A DNA stretch of 17,596 nt from the NCBI GenBank assembly GCA_036260075.1, contig DATAAM010000100.1, positions 1 to 17,596 on the forward strand. Reading direction: 5' to 3'. Below the pieces are notes generated by a model that was not told the origin of the DNA, searched no databases, and was given only the letters and a program-made list of their open reading frames with translations. The position numbers were made by a program, and so were the translations under genes. This document shows positions 7,404 through 12,767 of this stretch, in pieces. The first letter of the stretch is position 1; each line of letters opens with the position of its first letter. The DNA is from DATAAM01 sp036260075. Its GTDB lineage: Bacteria > Actinomycetota > Acidimicrobiia > Acidimicrobiales > JAHWLA01.

Positions 7404-7937
7404 CCCGTCCGAGGACAGCACCGCCCGGCGCAGGTTGGCCCGGGCCCGCTTGATCGACGCTCGCACCGATTCCACGGTCACTCCGTCGACGGTGGCGATC
7501 TGCTGGTAGGACCACCCGGCGAACTCGCGCAGCACGAGGGCCCGCCGCTCGGCGGCGCGGAGGTCGGTGAGCGCCGACAGGACGGCCTGGAGCTCCTCAC
7601 CCGCCACCACCGACAGCTCGGGGGTCGTCACGATGATGTCGCCCTCGAGGTCGGCGGTCTCCACGGGGTCGGGCGCCTGCCGGCGGCGACGGTCGATGCA
7701 GAGCCGCCGGGTGATGGTCGAGAGCCACGGCCAGAAGGGCTTGGTCGACGAGTACTGGTCACGGGCCAGCCAGGCCCGGAGGAAGGCGTCCTGGGCGGCA
7801 TCCTCGGCGTCGGCGTGGCGGCCGAGGAGCCGCCCGCACAGCGTCACGACGTCAGGGCGCCACCGTAGGTACAGCTCCGTGAACCCGTCCGGGCCGGCGA
7901 TCGGTCCCGATTCCCCCTGCGTCGACAGCACGCCCAC
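7389..7937 (-). CDS. ECF-type RNA polymerase sigma factor (copy 2)
   Basis: This 182-residue ECF sigma factor has region 2 from FTELYLRWRPDVVTLCGRLL through AEDAAQDAFLRAW to KPFWPWLSTITRRLCIDRRRR. A linker of about 40 residues follows, then region 4 (LRAAERRALVLREFAGWSYQQIATVDGVTVESVRASIKR, split here by the text only). The start is GTG 7937, with AAGGGGGG about 4 nt upstream. It shares the unusual PFWPW-x-x-TI-x-RLC-x-D block with copy 1, so the two look like a duplication. There is no adjacent anti-sigma gene; the upstream gene on the same strand encodes a lipoprotein, 84 bp away. Regulation and targets are not visible. Confidence 0.9.
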   Translation of the reverse strand: MGVLSTQGESGPIAGPDGFTELYLRWRPDVVTLCGRLLGRHADAEDAAQDAFLRAWLARDQYSSTKPFWPWLSTITRRLCIDRRRRQAPDPVETADLEGDIIVTTPELSVVAGEELQAVLSALTDLRAAERRALVLREFAGWSYQQIATVDGVTVESVRASIKRARANLRRAVLSSDGSATP

Positions 7938-8021
7938 ACGCCCCCCTTGGCGATTGCGTCACGAACCTGGAACTGCCCCTCGACCCCGTGTGCTTGGTCG
8001 CCGCCCCCACACGGCCAGGGC

Positions 8022-8648
8022 TCAGGCGCACCGTCCGAGCGCGTCCGACACGGCGAAGACGGCCCTGCCCTCACCGAGCCCGTCGTCCTGATGGGAGGCG
8101 AGGACTAACACCACGGCCTGCCCGCTGGGTGCGGTGGCCGCCACGGTGAACGTGTCGGTGTATGTGCCGTCGTCCTGCGGGAAGCCACCCGAGTTGCCCC
8201 CGTAGTGGCCCTCCATGATCCCCGACTTCCCGTCCGAGTAGGTGGTGTCGTAGCCGACACCGGAGCCGACGGGCACCCAGGCTGTGACTGTCTGGGTGGC
8301 GCCGGGGCGCACGCAGGTCTCCTTGAGCTGGACCTTGATCTCGAACTTCTTGTCGAACCACGCCTCGTCGACGGGGTTGACGGTGGTGGACGTCGTGGCG
8401 CCGGTCGCCGCCTTCTTGTCGCCCCCCTTGGCGGCGGGAGCGGAGGTGGTGGTGGCGCCGGAGCTCTTGCCCTTGCCCTTCTCGTTCGTCCCCTTTGCCC
8501 CGGTTTCGCCCGCCTCGGGGACGGTGGTCGTGGTCTCGTCCGACGTGCCGGCAGCCTTGGCTGCGTCAGCCTTGTCGCCCCCGCCGCCGCATCCGGCGAG
8601 CCCCACCAGGGCAAGGACGATCACCACCACTCCGAGTGCACGACGCAT
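8022..8648 (-). CDS. Secreted lipoprotein of unknown function
   Basis: This 208-residue lipoprotein has a Lys/Arg start, a hydrophobic stretch and a lipobox LAGC with the lipidated Cys at residue 20. A low-complexity linker rich in Gly, Lys, Thr and Ala (about 21-100, with TTTTVP and TTTSAP) leads to a C-terminal domain of about 100 residues. That domain contains two cysteines (ETCVRPG and the final GRCA) that could form a disulfide, and its strand-rich pattern suggests a beta-sandwich. I chose ATG 8648 over an upstream in-frame GTG because the signal peptide begins here and GGGGGG lies about 8 nt upstream. It contains one TTA leucine codon (residue 181), which is rare in this window outside the paralogue array. 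It may be cotranscribed with sigma factor copy 2. Confidence 0.85.
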   Translation of the reverse strand: MRRALGVVVIVLALVGLAGCGGGGDKADAAKAAGTSDETTTTVPEAGETGAKGTNEKGKGKSSGATTTSAPAAKGGDKKAATGATTSTTVNPVDEAWFDKKFEIKVQLKETCVRPGATQTVTAWVPVGSGVGYDTTYSDGKSGIMEGHYGGNSGGFPQDDGTYTDTFTVAATAPSGQAVVLVLASHQDDGLGEGRAVFAVSDALGRCA

Positions 8649-8997
8649 GGGCACAGACCCCCCGAGTCCACCGTTCACGATCCAGCTCTCCTCTGTTCGC
8701 CCCAGCCATAGGAACTACGACCGAGGGACGCCGCCGTGTCGGAAAATTTCGCGAACTTTCCCGCCCCGGGCGACATGGGTCCTGTCGACCGTGCGCATGA
8801 CAGCCGGCCCCGTGACCGTCGCCTTTCGCGCATGAAGCATGCGAACCGCCGGGCGGCCGGTGGCCGTGCGTCGAGCCGGCTCGATCGAGGATCAGCATCG
8901 GTCGCCCCGGTGGAGCCGCCGCCACAGTTGACTTTGTCACGCCCTTCAACCGCGGTCGGCAGGCTCTCCCGTTTTCCAATCCCGCTCATTGCATGCA
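8649..8997. other. Non-coding gap with small palindromes
   Basis: I see no convincing gene here; the open frames lack coding character. It must hold the lipoprotein promoter, but no clear -35/-10 pair is visible. It contains the perfect 14-bp palindrome TCGAGCCGGCTCGA (8871-8884). It also has the inverted repeat CGCATG-AAG-CATGCG (8829-8843) and an AT-rich patch around TTCGCGAA (8741-8761). Confidence 0.5.
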
Positions 8998-9037
8998 AAG
9001 CGGTACGGAGTTGGCCAAGCCAGCCTCCGTACCGCTT
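8998..9037 (-). terminator. Second hairpin downstream of paralogue A
   Basis: Perfect 13-bp arms AAGCGGTACGGAG / CTCCGTACCGCTT enclose a 14-nt loop. It follows the first hairpin after copy A. No T-tract follows on the minus strand, which is common for high-GC terminators but leaves the role unproved. Confidence 0.5.
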
Positions 9038-9053
9038 GCGAGAGGTGAACCTG

Positions 9054-9085
9054 TATTGGGCAGGAGCATCCGCTCCTGCCCAATA
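9054..9085 (-). terminator. First hairpin downstream of paralogue A
   Basis: Perfect 14-bp arms TATTGGGCAGGAGC / GCTCCTGCCCAATA enclose a 4-nt ATCC loop, 7 bp after the TAG stop of copy A. It is a probable intrinsic terminator without a T-tract. Its sequence differs from the GC-rich hairpins after copies B to E. Confidence 0.6.
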
Positions 9086-9092
9086 CCGACCG

Positions 9093-9770
9093 CTATAATG
9101 TCGTGCCCACGCAGACCTTCCACCAGACGTGGTAGTTACCGCCTGCGATTGTAAAATGCAGGTTTGTCCCTGCAACAGGTGTCACTAACTGATGAAGCAA
9201 CTCACCTGTTGTCAGCACTAACCATGTGTCGTCGCCCGGCGTTGTCTGGCTCTTTGTCTTCAGGACATTGCACTGTGTGAAGGCGACACCACCAGCGATG
9301 ATGAACCCTAACGCTCCGGTCGCACAGCTCTGACCAGACAGCGCGTCGGGAGCCGCGGTGACGGAACCCACCAAGCCCCCTGTGATGATCAGTGTCCCCC
9401 CAACGCTGACCCAGGCGAACCTGTAGCCGGTGGTGGTCATACCCATACCCCAGGAGTGTCCGCACCAGCCCGATACCATTCCCTCAGCGGAGAGACCGGC
9501 CCCACCTGCAACGCAGGCAAAGACGGCGCCCGCGCTGAATGTGAACGGCAGTAACTTCGGAAGGGCGTGCAACGTCAACGAGGCGCTGCCCGGCAGGGCT
9601 GTCGATGTCGTTGTGCCGACACCCGGATAGAAGAGCCCGGGTGTTCCGATTGCCGCGGTTCCTGTGCCTGCGCAGGCTGTGCTGGCGACCGCCGGTTCTG
9701 CGGGCCCCAAGACCCCCACGGTGGTTGCTGCGAGCGCTGCCCCGAGCAGCGCGGCGAGACGACGTCTCAT
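9093..9770 (-). CDS. Secreted six-cysteine paralogue A (unknown function)
   Basis: I do not recognise this 225-residue family. It begins with a Sec-type signal peptide (MRRRLAALL..., cleavage likely after Ala-Val-Ala at residue 29). Six cysteines lie at 33, 86, 103, 149, 167 and 220, suggesting three disulfides. Motifs shared by all copies are GLFYPGVGTTT (about 45-55), SGWCGHSWG (100-108), SCATGAL (148-154) and a C-terminal GGNYHVW...C-x-GT. The Gly/Thr/Val-rich pattern suggests a beta-rich extracellular domain. The ATG at 9770 has AAAGGA 7 nt upstream. Leucine codon TTA occurs at residues 73, 154, 184, 195 and 225. The gene has its own promoter, leader and terminator, so it is monocistronic. 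It differs from B and C most in the last 60 residues (KTKSQTTPGDDTW insert). Confidence 0.85.
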   Translation of the reverse strand: MRRRLAALLGAALAATTVGVLGPAEPAVASTACAGTGTAAIGTPGLFYPGVGTTTSTALPGSASLTLHALPKLLPFTFSAGAVFACVAGGAGLSAEGMVSGWCGHSWGMGMTTTGYRFAWVSVGGTLIITGGLVGSVTAAPDALSGQSCATGALGFIIAGGVAFTQCNVLKTKSQTTPGDDTWLVLTTGELLHQLVTPVAGTNLHFTIAGGNYHVWWKVCVGTTL

Positions 9771-9877
9771 TGTGTGTTCCTTTCGCTCGAGTGTTCGAAG
9801 CGAAGGCCGGATTTGACGTTTGCCTCAGTCGTCCGGGTCCCGCCCCGGGTGACAGATTGTGCTGCGAGGCCTTCACC
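9771..9877 (-). promoter_or_regulatory. Leader of paralogue A: SD-hiding hairpin plus anti-sequestering arm
   Basis: On the minus strand the ribosome site AAAGGA (9778-9783) lies in the 3' arm of a hairpin at 9779-9806. The pairs are CCTT/AAGG, CGCT/AGCG and CGA/TCG, with an ACAC loop. GGTGAAGGCC at 9868-9877, at or near the expected transcript 5' end, is complementary to GGCCTTCGCT at 9799-9808, which contains the hairpin's 5' arm. The two structures exclude each other. The same layout is present before copies B, C and D. Translation control by a switch is an inference. Confidence 0.6.
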
Positions 9878-9879
9878 TT

Positions 9880-9910
9880 TCTATACGAAAGCCGCCCGGA
9901 ATCGTGTCAA
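9880..9910 (-). promoter_or_regulatory. Promoter of paralogue A
   Basis: The minus strand shows TTGACA (9905-9910), a 19-nt spacer and TATAGA (9880-9885). Identical spacing is found before copies B, C and D. The start of transcription would fall at or within the leader's GGTGAAGGCC. Confidence 0.65.
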
Positions 9911-10570
9911 ACATCGAACAAGTTTTGTGACCAAGTCGCTAAAAGCTCGGGCAATGATGACGTAAGTGAGGGGCCCCAGCCTGTCACCCACCATGGCATC
10001 GATGCGTCAAACACAGAAGTGCCAGCTGTGAGGAAACAAGCTCATACTTTTGCAGGCGGTGACCTATATGGTCCGCACCGAAGTTGCCCGCGTGTGGTTG
10101 TGTCGACGGGCGACAGTTCAGCCGCCCAAGTCGGTGGAGTCGCGTTGCCGCCGAAGCCGAGAGACTCCACGGCGCGGGGTTACGACGCAGCCGGGGGCTG
10201 AGCGCCGACGCCCCGCCTCGGAGGGCGGGGGCGAGGTCAGCGAGCGGGGGCGCACCACGCCGTAAGTGGGCCGCGGGCAACAGATCCGCACACTGTGGCT
10301 TTGGCGGCCGCGCCAGTTGTATGTCGTTGAACAGCCGTCATCTCGAACGAGCTCGGTGCTGAAGGCCCCTACAAGGCACGGCTTGGCGACCCCAGCGCGA
10401 ATGGACTCTCGCCTCTATCGGCTTTCGTGCGGAGCCTTGACCATCGCGCGCTGTCCTCTGCTCGACGCAACTGTTGAGCGAAGCTCGAGCCGTTGTTTGA
10501 CCTGCTCCGACGGGTCCAAGGGTTGGCAAGCGCGCGCGTCAGCTCGCATTGAAAGAACAGCGCCGCAAGA
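9911..10570. other. 660-bp gap between paralogues A and B
   Basis: No convincing gene. The open frames here show neither a plausible ribosome site nor recognisable motifs. A GC-rich inverted repeat, CCCCGCC-TCGGAG-GGCGGGG (10211-10230), could be a terminator remnant, being close in sequence to the hairpin arms after copies B and C. Otherwise I see nothing. Confidence 0.45.
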
Positions 10571-10600
10571 GAGGCGGGACCAGCAAACCGGCCCCGCCTC
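10571..10600 (-). terminator. Terminator hairpin of paralogue B
   Basis: Arms GAGGCGGG / CCCGCCTC, with a further CC/GG pair inside one mismatch, start 12 bp past the TAG stop of copy B. The arm core GAGGCGGG is shared with the hairpin after copy C. Confidence 0.65.
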
Positions 10601-10612
10601 CCTGCGTGTGTC

Positions 10613-11266
10613 CTAGGGTAATGTTCCGATGCAGAGTCGGTGCCAGATGTGGTAATTGCCACCGGGGATTGTGAAGTGGACGGTTGTCCCGGCCACGGTT
10701 GTTAATGTGTGCAGCACCGGGTCGGGCACTGTCACTAATGTATCTAACTTGTTCTTGAACGTCGTGCAGTGTACGAAGGCGACACCACCAGCAATGATGA
10801 ACCCTAATGCTCCCGTGGCACAGCTTTGACCAGACAGCGCGTCGGGAGCCGCGGTGACGGAACCCACCAATCCACCTGTGATGATCAGTGTCCCCCCGAC
10901 GCTCACCCAGGCGAACTCGTAGCCGGTGGTGGTGACACCCGAACCCCAGGAGTGTCCGCACCAGCCGGACACGAGGCCGCCAGCGGCGAGACCGAACGCA
11001 CCTGTAACACAAGCACCGACGGCACCAGCGCTGAAGCTGAACGGCAGTAACTTCGGAAGGGCGTGCACGGTCAACGAAGCGCTGCCCGGAAGGGCTGTCG
11101 ATGTCGTTGTGCCGACACCCGGATAGAAGAGCCCAGGTGCTCCGATCGCTGCGGTTCCTGTGCCTGCGCAGACATTGTTCGCGACCGCCGGTTCTGCGGG
11201 CCCCAAGACCCCCAGGGTTGATGCGACCAGCGCTGCCCCGAGCAGCGCGGCGAGACGACGTCTCAT
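10613..11266 (-). CDS. Secreted six-cysteine paralogue B (unknown function)
   Basis: This 217-residue member of the array family has a signal peptide cut after Ala29 (PAVA-NNVC) and six cysteines at sites matching copy A. It has the SGWCGHSWG motif and ends GGNYHIWHRLCIGTLP. I chose ATG 11266 rather than the longer open frame (to 11371) because the signal peptide and AAAGGA site (7 nt upstream) are there, and the upstream part is the shared leader. By eye it is closest to copy C. TTA leucine codons are at residues 73, 154, 174, 177, 188 and 216. It has its own promoter and terminator. Role unknown; a secreted or cell-surface structural protein is a guess. Confidence 0.85.
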   Translation of the reverse strand: MRRRLAALLGAALVASTLGVLGPAEPAVANNVCAGTGTAAIGAPGLFYPGVGTTTSTALPGSASLTVHALPKLLPFSFSAGAVGACVTGAFGLAAGGLVSGWCGHSWGSGVTTTGYEFAWVSVGGTLIITGGLVGSVTAAPDALSGQSCATGALGFIIAGGVAFVHCTTFKNKLDTLVTVPDPVLHTLTTVAGTTVHFTIPGGNYHIWHRLCIGTLP

Positions 11267-11372
11267 TGTGTGTTCCTTTCGCTCGAGTGTTCGAAGCGAA
11301 GGCCGGGTTCGACACTTACCGCAATCGTCCGGGTCCCCCCCGGGTGACAGCCTGTGCTGCGAGGCCTTCACC
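11267..11372 (-). promoter_or_regulatory. Leader of paralogue B: SD-hiding hairpin plus anti-sequestering arm
   Basis: Same design as leader A. The hairpin at 11275-11302 contains the ribosome site (11274-11279). GGTGAAGGCC (11363-11372) can pair with GGCCTTCGCT (11295-11304). Between them, a stem CCGGACGAT / GTCG...CCGG keeps a G-U pair where copy C has G-C, a mild sign of structure conservation. Confidence 0.6.
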
Positions 11373-11374
11373 TT

Positions 11375-11405
11375 TCTATACGTGGGACGCCAGGAATAGT
11401 GTCAA
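11375..11405 (-). promoter_or_regulatory. Promoter of paralogue B
   Basis: Minus strand TTGACA (11400-11405), 19-nt spacer, TATAGA (11375-11380). An imperfect dyad TGTC...GACA (11400-11415) overlaps the -35 element. Confidence 0.65.
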
Positions 11406-11833
11406 ACATTGGACAATTTCATGAATTTCCGGCGTTGGGCTCTGGTAATCGTCATGACGACATTTCAACGTCCAACTGTCACCCATTATGGCCTCTAGTG
11501 CATCAGGTACGCAGGCGTGGCGGCGGCGGTGAGAACAACCTGGGGGTCCTTCAGGTGGTAGCCACGATCTGCACTGCCGCTACACTCCATGGCGCCGCAC
11601 GAACGGACATCTGGGCCCGGCAAGAGCCTATACGCGGCGTTCAATTCCCGGTCGTCCTGGTGAAGTTCGGCGGTGGGCGATGTTGAGTCGCCTAGGCGGT
11701 CAAAGGAACCCAGCCACAGGAAGGCCGCGTGCTCAATCCCCGTGTCGTCGAGGAACGGTCGACGGCCACGGCCTCTGGTGAGGCGCGACTCCGCCAAGCG
11801 ACCACCCGTAGGTGGGCATGCTCTCGACGCGAG
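11406..11833. other. 430-bp gap between paralogues B and C, with one doubtful ORF
   Basis: The only candidate is a minus-strand ORF at 11495-11797 (100 residues, TTG start, weak GGTGG ribosome site). It includes RRPFLDDTGIEHAAFLWLG and TAELHQDDRELNAAYRLLPG. Its third-position GC is moderately high, so it could be a fragment of an older gene, but I recognise no family. It would be transcribed through from copy C only if the hairpin at 11834-11863 is leaky. Nothing else is visible. Confidence 0.35.
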
Positions 11834-11863
11834 AGAGGCGGGGCCGCGAACGGCCCCGCCTCT
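11834..11863. terminator. Terminator hairpin beyond paralogue C
   Basis: Perfect 13-bp arms AGAGGCGGGGCCG / CGGCCCCGCCTCT with a CGAA loop start 15 bp past the stop of copy C. The T-tract (TCTTTTT) follows the hairpin on the plus strand, so the canonical terminator faces plus-strand transcription. On the minus strand the A-tract precedes the hairpin. It may act in both directions. Confidence 0.7.
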
Positions 11864-11878
11864 TTTTGCTGCGTTTTC

Positions 11879-12541
11879 CTAGACGACGGGTAATGTTCCG
11901 ATGCAGAGCTTGTGCCAGACATGATAGTTCCCACCAGCGACTGTGAGGTGGAAGCTTGTGCCGGCCACTGTTGTTAATGTTTGGAAGAAGGGATCCGGGA
12001 AGCTGAACGCTAATGTGTCTAATTTGTTCTTGAGGATGTTGCAGTGTATGAAGCCCACAGCGCCAGCGATGATGAACCCTAATGCACCCGTGGCACAGCT
12101 CTGACCGGAGAGGGCGTCGGGAACAGCCTTCACCGTGCCGAACAGGCCACCTGTGACGACAAGGGAACCGCCGACGCTCACCCAGGAGAACCGGTAGCCG
12201 GTGGTGGTGATGCCCGTTCCCCAGGAGTGCCCGCACCAGCCGGACACGAAGCCGTTGGCGGCAACATCGAATGCGCCTGTGACACAGGCCCCGGTGGCGC
12301 CGGGGGCGAAGCTGAACGGCAGTAACTTCGGAAGGGCGTGCAAGGTCAACGAAGCGCTGCCCGGAAGGGCTGTCGATGTCGTTGTGCCGACACCCGGATA
12401 GAAGAGCCCGGGTGTCGCGATTGCCGCCGTTCCTGTGCCTGCGCAGACGTTGTTGGCGACCGCCGGATCACCTGATCCCAAGATCGCCAGCGTTGATGCG
12501 GCGAGCGCTGCGCTGAGCAGCGCGGCGAGACGACGTCTCAT
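11879..12541 (-). CDS. Secreted six-cysteine paralogue C (unknown function)
   Basis: This is a 220-residue member of the array family. The signal peptide ends PAVA-NNVC (cleavage after 29). Six cysteines, GLFYPGVGTTT, SGWCGHSWG and GGNYHVWHKLCIGTLPVV are present. The ATG at 12541 has AAAGGA 10 nt upstream, inside the shared leader hairpin. TTA leucine codons are at residues 73, 154, 174, 177, 189 and 217. By eye it is closest to copy B, with differences concentrated at 79-100 and 165-190. The promoter lies only 85 bp from the end of the 916-residue surface protein gene, on the same strand, so readthrough from that gene is possible. Confidence 0.85.
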   Translation of the reverse strand: MRRRLAALLSAALAASTLAILGSGDPAVANNVCAGTGTAAIATPGLFYPGVGTTTSTALPGSASLTLHALPKLLPFSFAPGATGACVTGAFDVAANGFVSGWCGHSWGTGITTTGYRFSWVSVGGSLVVTGGLFGTVKAVPDALSGQSCATGALGFIIAGAVGFIHCNILKNKLDTLAFSFPDPFFQTLTTVAGTSFHLTVAGGNYHVWHKLCIGTLPVV

Positions 12542-12649
12542 TTTGTGTGGTTCCTTTCGCTCGAGTGTTCGGAGCGAAGGCCGGATCCGACGTTCTCCCA
12601 GTCGTCCGGGTCCCCCCCGGGTGACAGCCTGTGCTGCGAGGCCTTCACC
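12542..12649 (-). promoter_or_regulatory. Leader of paralogue C: SD-hiding hairpin plus anti-sequestering arm
   Basis: The hairpin at 12553-12580 covers the ribosome site (12552-12557). GGTGAAGGCC (12640-12649) can pair with GGCCTTCGCT (12573-12582). The only change in the hairpin relative to copies A and B is a T to C at an unpaired bulge, so all stem pairs are kept. Confidence 0.6.
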
Positions 12650-12652
12650 CTA

Positions 12653-12683
12653 CCTATACGAAGTTCGAAGGGGATCGTGTCAA
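12653..12683 (-). promoter_or_regulatory. Promoter of paralogue C
   Basis: Minus strand TTGACA (12678-12683), 19-nt spacer, TATAGG (12653-12658), with a second possible -10 TAGGGT directly after it. The short dyad TCAAG-CT-CTTGA overlaps the -35. Confidence 0.65.
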
Positions 12684-12767
12684 GCTCTTGAGTGATCGCG
12701 CATCTTTGGGTCCGTCTTGCGCCATTACCGCGAATTGTTGGCCACATTTCTGACGGAATGGTCCGCC

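Noticed and set aside
8736..9098. Plus-strand 120-codon ORF upstream of the lipoprotein
   Set aside because: Crosses both terminator hairpins of copy A, no ribosome site, low-complexity shadow-like composition.
9771..9877. Known riboswitch (c-di-GMP, c-di-AMP, cobalamin, SAM) in the paralogue leaders
   Set aside because: I could not match the conserved core sequences of these classes as I remember them; an Infernal search would settle it.
11503..11590. Possible second relic of the family's C-terminus (TGGTAG...CCACGAT...TGCCGCT pattern)
   Set aside because: Resemblance to the family's 3' end needs several gaps and lacks the Cys-x-Gly-Thr-stop signature; too weak to call.
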